Assembly (NCBI RefSeq): GCF_000720255.1
Contig: NZ_JOJE01000002.1
Location: forward strand, 1-64,000
DNA: 64,000 bases
DNA from: Streptomyces griseus subsp. griseus
Lineage (GTDB): Bacteria; Actinomycetota; Actinomycetes; Streptomycetales; Streptomycetaceae
Direction: 5' to 3'
The notes beneath the pieces are model-generated. The model saw nothing but the letters and a program-made list of their open reading frames with translations. It made no database searches and was not told where the DNA came from. Below, in pieces: positions 58,192 through 64,000 of the stretch. Both the position numbers and the translations under genes were made by a program. The first letter of the stretch is position 1. Every line of letters starts with the position of its first letter.

Positions 58192-59127
58192 TTACCGGTC
58201 GGGCGAGTTGGGTTCCGGCAGCCAATCGCGGGTCGGGTCGTACTCCAGCCAGCGGTTGCGGTCGGCCTCCGTGATGAAGGCGTTCAGCAGGTCGGGCAGC
58301 CGAGGGTGCGCCTCGTGGTCCCGACGCAGCAGGGACCAGGCGTAGAGCGGGGTGGGGTCCATCAGCGGGATCGACCGGATCCCGGGGACCTGGGGAAGCG
58401 GTACGTCGGCCGGGATCAGTGTGACGCGGCGTGGATCCGTGAGGATGTCGGTGAGGAAGTGGTCGAGGCCCAGGTTGGGGCCCTCGGCGTGGGCGCGGAT
58501 GCCGAAGTGCTCGGCGAAGCGGTGCAGGAAGTCGAGCCGGTCCAGGGCACCGGGGGTCCACAGCACGCTGTCCCGCAGCTGTTCGGGCCGCAGGGCGGGC
58601 TCGGCGGCCAGCGGATGGTCCGTGCCGAGGATGACGTCCACCGGCTCGAGGCGCACCAGACGGTGCGTCAGTCCGGCGGGCAGGGGCGGATGGACCCGCC
58701 CGAAGCCCGCGTCGATGTCACCGTGCAGCAACGCGGCAGCCACCGACCGCACATCGCGACCGTGTCCGAACTCCAGGGACGGTTCACCGATGCGCGCCGC
58801 CACCTGGGCCAGTGTCCGGGTCGGGGCGTACAGATGGCCCCATACGTCGACCCGCAGCGGCCGGCGCTCGTCCCGCACCGCCGCCAGGGCCTGGTCCGCG
58901 GCGGCCAGTGTCCGGCGGGCCGGTTCCAGGAACCGGCGCCCGGTCTCGGTGAGCAGCACGCCTTGGCCGGTGCGCCGGAACAGCTCGGTGCCGAGCTGGG
59001 ACTCCAGCCGAGCGATCCGTTTGGACAGGGCCTGTTGGGAGATCGAGAGGGTCTCGGCCGCCCGCCCGAAGTGCAGCTCCCGCGCGGCGAGCACAAAGGC
59101 GCGGACATGCGCCAGGTCGAGATCCAC
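58192..59127 (-). CDS. LysR-family transcriptional regulator
   Basis: A 311-residue LysR protein. The HTH is LAHVRAFVLAARELHFGRAA with SISQQALSKRIARLESQLG (residues 4-45). A periplasmic-binding-like effector domain follows (HRLVRLEPVDVILGTDHPLA, LVMDPTPLYAW-type C-terminus). The GTG at 59125-59127 follows GGTGAGGGGC; an ATG at 59139 is alternative. It is divergent from the quinone oxidoreductase, with a palindrome in the shared region, and probably controls that module. Confidence 0.88.
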   Translation of the reverse strand: MDLDLAHVRAFVLAARELHFGRAAETLSISQQALSKRIARLESQLGTELFRRTGQGVLLTETGRRFLEPARRTLAAADQALAAVRDERRPLRVDVWGHLYAPTRTLAQVAARIGEPSLEFGHGRDVRSVAAALLHGDIDAGFGRVHPPLPAGLTHRLVRLEPVDVILGTDHPLAAEPALRPEQLRDSVLWTPGALDRLDFLHRFAEHFGIRAHAEGPNLGLDHFLTDILTDPRRVTLIPADVPLPQVPGIRSIPLMDPTPLYAWSLLRRDHEAHPRLPDLLNAFITEADRNRWLEYDPTRDWLPEPNSPDR

Positions 59128-59143
59128 GCCCCTCACCATAGGT

Positions 59144-59160
59144 GACAACCGGTGGTTGTC
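59144..59160. promoter_or_regulatory. Palindrome in LysR/oxidoreductase promoter
   Basis: GACAACCGGTGGTTGTC is a perfect 7-3-7 inverted repeat 16 bp upstream of the LysR start. Such dyads with T-N11-A-like spacing are typical LysR binding sites. Confidence 0.7.
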
Positions 59161-59207
59161 GGTTTCGCCGTTTTCTTGTTGGCTCGGTCGGGGCCACCAC
59201 CTGTGTC

Positions 59208-60221
59208 ATGAACCGCATGCAGAGACTGATCCCCACAGGGAATCCGGCGCGTCCGGTCGCGTTCACGGAGGCTGCCCAGCCGGTTCCGGCGCCGGACGAG
59301 GCATTGATCAGGGTCGAGGCGTTCGCGCCGAACCGGGGCGAGACGTTCCTCCTGGAACGGCCGAGGCCGGGGCTGCTTCCCGGCAAGGACGTCGCCGGCC
59401 TGGTGGTGCAGGCCGCGGCCGACGGCTCCGGACCACACGTCGGCACCCGAGTGGTGGGACACCCGCCGCAGGGCGGCTGGGCCGAGTACGCGGCGGTGCC
59501 CACCCACTCGCTCGCGGCCCTCCCCGACGGCATGGGCGCCGTCCAGGCCGCGGCCCTGCCGTTGGCCGGCATCACCGCACTTCGGCTGCTTCGTGCGGCC
59601 GGCAGCGTGACGGGCAGGCGGGTCCTGCTGACCGGCGCCTCGGGCGGTGTCGGCCACTACGTCACCGAGCTGGCCGCGGCCGCCGGAGCGGAGGTCACCG
59701 TGGTGACCGCCACGCCGTCACGCGGCGAGCGGCTGAGTGAGCTGGGTGCGGCGGCTGTCGTGCACGAGGTGGCCGAAGCGCGGGGCCCGTTCGACGTGGT
59801 GCTGGAATCCACCGGTGGCGCCCAGCTGCCCATCGCCCTCTCCAAGTCGGCGCCGGGCGGCACGCTGATCTGGTTCGGCCAGGCCGGCCGTACTCCGGTG
59901 ACGCTCGACTTCTTCGACCTCCTCGCCGGTCCCGAAGGGGCCACGATCCACCACTTCCACTACGCCGGCGCGCCCTACGGACCCGACCTGACCACCCTGG
60001 TGCGCCTGGTGGACGAAGGGCGGCTGCATCCGGAGATCGGCCGCGTCGCCGACTGGGCGCGGACCGCCGACACCCTGGTGGATCTGCGGGAGCGCCGGAT
60101 ACGCGGCAAGGCCGTCCTCACGACGGGGACCCATGTGGCGCAGGGGGCAGAAGGGGCACAAGGGCCACAGACGGCCCAGGTGGCGGTGAGCACACCGGAA
60201 ACGGCGGGCACCGCACGATGA
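59208..60221 (+). CDS. Quinone oxidoreductase-like zinc-free MDR protein
   Basis: A 337-residue medium-chain dehydrogenase/reductase. N-terminal GroES-like domain (ALIRVEAFAPNRGETFLLE, GKDVAGLVV) and Rossmann NAD(P) motif VLLTGASGGVGHYVTELAAA at about 136-155. No zinc-binding cysteines are visible, so it is of the quinone oxidoreductase type. The ATG at 59208 is used; 59217 is possible. The last 30 residues are low-complexity. Its stop overlaps the hydrolase start. Confidence 0.87.
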   Translation: MNRMQRLIPTGNPARPVAFTEAAQPVPAPDEALIRVEAFAPNRGETFLLERPRPGLLPGKDVAGLVVQAAADGSGPHVGTRVVGHPPQGGWAEYAAVPTHSLAALPDGMGAVQAAALPLAGITALRLLRAAGSVTGRRVLLTGASGGVGHYVTELAAAAGAEVTVVTATPSRGERLSELGAAAVVHEVAEARGPFDVVLESTGGAQLPIALSKSAPGGTLIWFGQAGRTPVTLDFFDLLAGPEGATIHHFHYAGAPYGPDLTTLVRLVDEGRLHPEIGRVADWARTADTLVDLRERRIRGKAVLTTGTHVAQGAEGAQGPQTAQVAVSTPETAGTAR

Positions 60222-61198
60222 CCGCAGCCGAATTCGCCGCCGCCCAGCTGACCCGCGCCACGGGAGCCGGCCTCGACCCTCACGAGTACGAGCGCGTCAC
60301 CAGTGAACTCACGACCGTGGACGGCTGGGGCGAGGCGTTCGTCCGCACCGCCCGGCAGTACGTCACCCGGGCCGAGCAGGCTGCCTCCCCCCTGTCCGCG
60401 GGCGAGCACTATCAAGTGGCGGCACGCTGGTTCCACATCGCCACGCTCGCACCTCACCAGGACCAGGCCCTGGCCGCGGCCGAGGCGGACCGTGCCATGG
60501 GCAGCGCGCTGGCCCTCCTGGAACCCGGCGCCCGCAGGATCGACGGGCCGGCCTTCACCGGCTGGCTGCGCGGCCCGGCCGACGCGCCGGCCACGGTGGT
60601 CGTCGTCCCCGGCCTGGACTCCGGGAAGGAGGAGTTCCACGCCGTCACCTCGGCCCTGCTGCGCCGAGGCCTGGCCGTGTTCGCGATGGACGGCCCCGGC
60701 CAGGGCGCACTCGCGGCCACCACCACCGCGCGACCCGACTACCACCAGGTGACGGGCCAGGTCATCGACGCGCTCGGTGTCGACCGGGTCGGGCTCATCG
60801 GGCTGAGCCTGGGCGGCTACTACGTCGCGGAGAGCGCCGCCCACGAACCGCGCGTGGCTGCCGCCGTCACCGTCAGCGGTCCCTTCCGTCTCGACTGGGA
60901 CGCCGCCCCGCCCGTCGTGCGCGACATCCTCACCGACCGCGCCGGAGGAGCCGAGCCGGCCCGCGACTTCGTACGCCACATCGACCTGTCCGCCGCGGCA
61001 CCGCGGATCACCTGCCCCCTCCTGGTGGTGGACGGCGGCCGCGATGTCATCCCCGGTGTGACCAACGGAGAGCAGCTGGCCCTCCTGGCGCCGCGCGGCG
61101 CGTACCTGTTCGTCCCGCACGGCGATCACCTCCTCGGCAACGCCCGGCCCGACTGGCTGCCCACCGCCGCCGACTGGCTGTGCGGAGCGCTCACCTGA
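60218..61198 (+). CDS. Alpha/beta-hydrolase
   Basis: A 326-residue enzyme. An N-terminal helical cap region precedes a hydrolase core: oxyanion VVVPGLDSGKEEF, nucleophile elbow GLSLGGYYVA (Ser near 204), acid in DGGRDVIPGV and His in PHGDHLLGNA. It resembles esterase/FrsA-type hydrolases. Translation is coupled to the oxidoreductase (ATGA). Together they may degrade or detoxify an aromatic or ester compound under LysR control. Confidence 0.85.
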   Translation: MTAAEFAAAQLTRATGAGLDPHEYERVTSELTTVDGWGEAFVRTARQYVTRAEQAASPLSAGEHYQVAARWFHIATLAPHQDQALAAAEADRAMGSALALLEPGARRIDGPAFTGWLRGPADAPATVVVVPGLDSGKEEFHAVTSALLRRGLAVFAMDGPGQGALAATTTARPDYHQVTGQVIDALGVDRVGLIGLSLGGYYVAESAAHEPRVAAAVTVSGPFRLDWDAAPPVVRDILTDRAGGAEPARDFVRHIDLSAAAPRITCPLLVVDGGRDVIPGVTNGEQLALLAPRGAYLFVPHGDHLLGNARPDWLPTAADWLCGALT

Positions 61199-61249
61199 AC
61201 CGGCGACTCCGTCAGCGACGGCCGCCTCGTGACCGCGATCCCACCCCGG

Positions 61250-61362
61250 TCACCCGCTCCGCCGGTCCTCCGCCGTCCACGGCCGCAGCTTGTCGGGGTC
61301 GAGTACCGCCCAGACGACAGGGCGGCGCGTGAAGAAGGCGTGGAAGAGGTGGCCGTTCCGTG
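61250..61362 (-). pseudogene. C-terminal relic of an ECF sigma factor (SigJ type)
   Basis: The frame reads GHLFHAFFTRRPVVWAVLDP, DKLRPWTAEDRRSG then TGA. The VxAVLNPDKLR-type ending is typical of SnoaL-bearing ECF41 sigma factors. Nothing of the sigma domains lies upstream. Confidence 0.65.
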
Positions 61363-61508
61363 ACCGTTGATCAATGCTGAGCGCCGACGGGACCCGCGGG
61401 GCTGGGGCCAACGCACCGCCCACACGGCCGATGAGTTCTCGCGCCGCCCGCAGTCATAGAGGACGTTGAACCCGTTGAGCACCGGACACCGAGAACGAGG
61501 ACCCTGCC

Positions 61509-62081
61509 ATGCGCACTCTGATCAGCACCGCCTTCATCTCCCTCGACGGCGTCGTGGACTCGCCCGGCGGTGAGGCCGGCTACCGGAACGCGGGGTGGAC
61601 CTTCAAGGACGTCGAGTTCCTCCCGGAGGCGTTCGAGATCAAGGGCCGGGAGCAGCAGGAAGCCACCGCGATGCTGCTGGGCCGGGTCAGCTACCAGGCG
61701 TTCAGCCCGGTGTGGCCGGACATGGAGGACTTCGCCGACTACAAGGCGATGCCGAAGTACGTCGTCTCCACCACCCTCACCGAGGACGACCTGGTGTCGA
61801 ACTGGGGCGAGACCACGATCCTGCGGTCGCTCGACGAGGTCGCCGCGCTGAAGGAGACCGAGGGCGGCCCGATCATCGTCCACGGCAGCGCCGCCCTGAA
61901 CCACGGCCTGTCGGACGCCGGCCTGATCGACCGTTACCACCTGCTCGTCTTCCCGCTCCTGCTCGGCGCCGGCAAGCGCCTGTTCAGCGACACGGACAAG
62001 GACACCCAGAAGCTGAAGCTGGTCGAGCACGAGGCCTACGCCAACGGCCTCCAGAAGCAGGTCTTCGACGTCGTCCGCTGA
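61509..62081 (+). CDS. Dihydrofolate reductase family protein (RibD C-terminal)
   Basis: A 190-residue protein. N-terminal RTLISTAFISLDGVVDSPGG, MLLGRVSYQAFSPVWPDM and the C-terminal HGSAALNHGLSDAGLIDRYH, LLVFPLLLGAGKRLF are the RibD/DHFR-like reductase motifs. It likely uses NADPH on an unknown pterin-like substrate. The ATG at 61509 follows GAACGAGGACCCTGCC. Common in actinobacteria as stand-alone genes. Confidence 0.87.
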   Translation: MRTLISTAFISLDGVVDSPGGEAGYRNAGWTFKDVEFLPEAFEIKGREQQEATAMLLGRVSYQAFSPVWPDMEDFADYKAMPKYVVSTTLTEDDLVSNWGETTILRSLDEVAALKETEGGPIIVHGSAALNHGLSDAGLIDRYHLLVFPLLLGAGKRLFSDTDKDTQKLKLVEHEAYANGLQKQVFDVVR

Positions 62082-62278
62082 CGTCCGCCACTACCGGAAG
62101 ACAAGCGCAACATTCGCCATCTCACCGAGGACGCGGTGCCCTCCGCGGGGGACCGTGCGGCGCACGCCGGGCGCCGCGTCCTCCGAGGTGGAACGCCGGA
62201 TGATCGATTCGACGAATGTTTCGGATCCGGCACCGAAACTATTGACAGTTGACACGAGCACACCAACACTGCACCACC
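62082..62278. promoter_or_regulatory. Upstream region of the xylanase operon
   Basis: It contains CGACGAATGTTTCGGATC at 62209-62226 and ACCGAAACTATTGACAG at 62232-62248. Both include CGAAAC/GTTTCG half-sites reminiscent of Streptomyces xylanase control elements. TTGACA at 62242 could be a -35 box; no clear -10 follows. Confidence 0.45.
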
Positions 62279-62953
62279 ATGAATCCCACACACCGCTTAC
62301 GGCGGTTCCTCGGTCGGGTCTGTGCGGTCGTGCTCGTCGTCGGGGCGACGGTGGCCCTGCCCGGCACGGCGCACGCCGACACGGTCGTCACCACGAACCA
62401 GACCGGCACCAACAACGGCTACTACTACTCGTTCTGGACGGACGCGCCGGGGACGGTCTCGATGACCCTGGCGTCCGGCGGGAAGTACAGCACCTCCTGG
62501 CGCAACACCGGGAACTTCGTCGCCGGCAAGGGCTGGAACAACGGCGGGCGCAGGAGCGTGACCTACTCGGGCACCTTCAACCCGTCCGGCAACGCCTACC
62601 TCGCGCTCTACGGGTGGACGTCGAACCCGCTCGTCGAGTACTACGTCGTCGACAACTGGGGCACCTACCGCCCGACAGGAACGTACAAGGGCACGGTCAC
62701 CAGCGACGGCGGCACGTACGACATCTACAAGACGACGCGATACAACGCCCCGTCCGTCGAGGGGCAGCGCACCTTCGACCAGTACTGGAGCGTGCGGCAG
62801 CAGAAGCGGACGGGCGGGACCATCACCACCGGCAACCACTTCGACGCCTGGGCTCGCGCGGGCATGCCCCTCGGCAACTTCAAGTACTACATGATCATGG
62901 CGACCGAGGGGTACCGAAGCAGCGGCAACTCCACCATCACGGTGCAACCATGA
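62279..62953 (+). CDS. Secreted GH11 endo-1,4-beta-xylanase
   Basis: A 224-residue exported xylanase. Signal peptide about residues 1-34 ([20 protein letters not shown], cleavage AHA-D). The beta-jelly-roll shows [20 protein letters not shown], the nucleophile Glu in [14 protein letters not shown] and the acid/base Glu in [10 protein letters not shown]. No carbohydrate-binding module is attached. It hydrolyses xylan backbones. Its stop overlaps the CE4 start (ATGA), an operon layout like xylanase-acetylxylan esterase pairs known in Streptomyces. Confidence 0.95.
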   Translation: MNPTHRLRRFLGRVCAVVLVVGATVALPGTAHADTVVTTNQTGTNNGYYYSFWTDAPGTVSMTLASGGKYSTSWRNTGNFVAGKGWNNGGRRSVTYSGTFNPSGNAYLALYGWTSNPLVEYYVVDNWGTYRPTGTYKGTVTSDGGTYDIYKTTRYNAPSVEGQRTFDQYWSVRQQKRTGGTITTGNHFDAWARAGMPLGNFKYYMIMATEGYRSSGNSTITVQP

Positions 62954-63627
62954 CCTTGCGCCGCTCACTGTTCGCCCGGCTGGCCGTCCTCGTGACGGCC
63001 GCCGCGGGCACCCTCACCGTGAACACCGCCGCCCCGGCCCAGGCCGCCGCCTGCTCCGGGTACGTCGGGCTCACCTTCGACGACGGCCCCTCCGGCAACA
63101 CGCCCGCCCTGCTCAACGCGCTGCGGCAGAACGGGCTGCGGGCCACCATGTTCAACCAGGGCCAGTACGCCGCCGCGAACCCCTCCCAGGTCCGGGCCCA
63201 GGTGAGCGCCGGCATGTGGGTCGGCAACCACAGCTACACCCATCCGCACCTCACCCGGCTCGGCCAGTCGCAGATCGACTCGGAGCTCTCGCGGACCCAG
63301 CAGGCCGTGGCGAACGCGGGCGGCGGCACCCCGAAACTGTTCCGGCCGCCGTACGGCGAGACCAACTCGACCGTGAAGTCGGTCGCGGCCCGGTACGGCC
63401 TGACCCAGATCATCTGGGACGTCGACTCGCAGGACTGGAACGGCGCGAGCACCGACGCGATCGTGCAGGCCGCCGCCCGGCTGACCAACGGTCAGGTCAT
63501 CCTGATGCACGACTGGTCCGCCAACACGCTCGCGGCGATCCCGCGCGTCGCGCGGGGGTTGGCGGGCCGCGGCCTGTGTGCGGGCATGATCTCGCCGCAG
63601 ACCGGCCGCGCGGTGGCCCCGGGCTGA
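62950..63627 (+). CDS. Secreted CE4 polysaccharide deacetylase / acetylxylan esterase
   Basis: A 225-residue exported protein. Signal peptide residues 1-34 ([19 protein letters not shown], cleavage QAA-A). NodB domain motifs: [14 protein letters not shown] (metal and catalytic Asp), NHSYTHPHL (metal His pair), [17 protein letters not shown] and [10 protein letters not shown]. It removes acetyl groups, probably from xylan since it is translated with the GH11 gene. It lacks a binding module. The ATG overlaps the xylanase stop. Confidence 0.93.
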   Translation: MTLRRSLFARLAVLVTAAAGTLTVNTAAPAQAAACSGYVGLTFDDGPSGNTPALLNALRQNGLRATMFNQGQYAAANPSQVRAQVSAGMWVGNHSYTHPHLTRLGQSQIDSELSRTQQAVANAGGGTPKLFRPPYGETNSTVKSVAARYGLTQIIWDVDSQDWNGASTDAIVQAAARLTNGQVILMHDWSANTLAAIPRVARGLAGRGLCAGMISPQTGRAVAPG

Positions 63628-63757
63628 GTCCGCCACACATGGGATCCAGTCGGGTTCCCTTCAGTTCGGTTCAACCATTCATCTTGTTTCCGAGAATTGG
63701 TGGCTCCTATCATCAGCACGTCGGAGATCCAGCACCTGCGCCGGACAGGAGTCCCGC

Positions 63758-64000
63758 ATGCGCACCATCCGCCGTGTCCTGATGCCCCTGCTCGTCGCGA
63801 CGGGTCTGGTCCTCGGCGTGCTGGCGGCCGGGCCGCCCGCCGTGGCAGCGGGGAGCGCCCGGCCCTGGACGATTCCCGCCCTGAAGCAGTGGACGTCGTC
63901 CTCGTCGGGCGCGTTCGCCGCCGACGCCTCGACCCGCGTGGTGAGCGCCGAGCCCGCCCTCGCCGCCACCGCCCACACCTTCGCCACCGACCTCGGCGCC
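63758..64000 (+). CDS. GH20-like hydrolase, N-terminal part (partial)
   Basis: The first 81 residues are present before the window ends. A signal peptide at residues 1-30 (LMPLLVATGLVLGVLAAGPP) precedes ARPWTIPALKQWTSSSSGAF, VVSAEPALAATAHTFATDLG, resembling the N-terminal beta-N-acetylhexosaminidase domain of GH20 enzymes. AGGAG lies 7 nt before the ATG. It is not possible to see the catalytic residues. Confidence 0.6.
   Translation, partial: MRTIRRVLMPLLVATGLVLGVLAAGPPAVAAGSARPWTIPALKQWTSSSSGAFAADASTRVVSAEPALAATAHTFATDLGA

Noticed and set aside
1..64000. CRISPR arrays, rRNA operons
   Set aside because: No regularly spaced repeats and no rRNA-like sequence were seen; the only tandem repeats are in the kinase loop.

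Overview
The window is high-GC actinobacterial DNA with the gene repertoire of Streptomyces: pSAM2-type integrative element genes, ECF sigma factors, S8 peptidase, AmaP/Asp23 stress genes, a GH11 xylanase with a CE4 deacetylase, and many GTG starts. It reads as one chromosome segment whose first half (about 3.4-36.3 kb) is an accessory island anchored in a tRNA-Arg(CCU) gene. The second half is ordinary accessory chromosome with one unassigned biosynthetic cluster.

Layout. 1-3.4 kb: the end of a LuxR regulator, a frameshifted MFS pump and its ArsR regulator. 3.4-15.7 kb: tRNA-Arg(CCU) followed by an integrated pSAM2-like AICE bounded by a 48-bp perfect repeat of the tRNA 3' half. Its gene order is int, xis, repSA, spd genes, traSA, pra-like, korSA-like (frameshifted) and Nudix pif-like. 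Its cargo includes a markedly lower-GC Mrr-nuclease/STAND NTPase gene, which is the best anti-phage candidate here. 15.7-25.1 kb: stress genes, namely PP2C phosphatase, STAS, several DUF5994 proteins, an AmaP/Asp23/DUF6286 operon and a fatty acid desaturase, with a duplicated and then deleted phosphatase copy. 25.3 and 31.7 kb: two further copies of the tRNA 3' end, each followed by a hairpin and a truncated integrase. Between them lies an ECF sigma - CU044_5270 - S8 peptidase operon. 32-36.3 kb: relics of spd genes, an IS481 transposase and another integrase, then an epoxide hydrolase/CGNR regulator pair. A short copy of the AICE right end occurs at 36.3 kb. The island therefore looks like serial accretion and decay of related elements at one tRNA.

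36.6-46.6 kb: a compact gene cluster. One strand encodes a PurO-type IMP cyclohydrolase, an orotate-PRT-like enzyme, a fused archaeal-type purine PRT plus thymidylate kinase, an adenylating enzyme, a double ketosynthase, an ACP and a cupin-like protein. The opposite strand encodes an MFS exporter, a small protein and a PF14907-type nucleotidyltransferase. The combination suggests a small acyl/nucleotide-derived metabolite that I cannot name. 46.9-64 kb: a secreted DUF5707 protein, an NfeD-like/SPFH pair, an LLM oxidoreductase with a divergent HTH regulator, a NarL-type two-component system next to an ABC (MacB/FtsX) exporter, an acetyltransferase, a LysR/quinone-oxidoreductase/hydrolase module, a RibD-like reductase, a GH11 xylanase-CE4 operon, and the start of a GH20 enzyme.

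Two regulatory layers are visible in the sequence. The AICE carries seven copies of an ACTCGTCTA-type motif, placed where KorSA-type operators would be expected. The CGNR and LysR genes carry dyads in their divergent promoters. Functions are read from motifs and family resemblance only; no searches were run.
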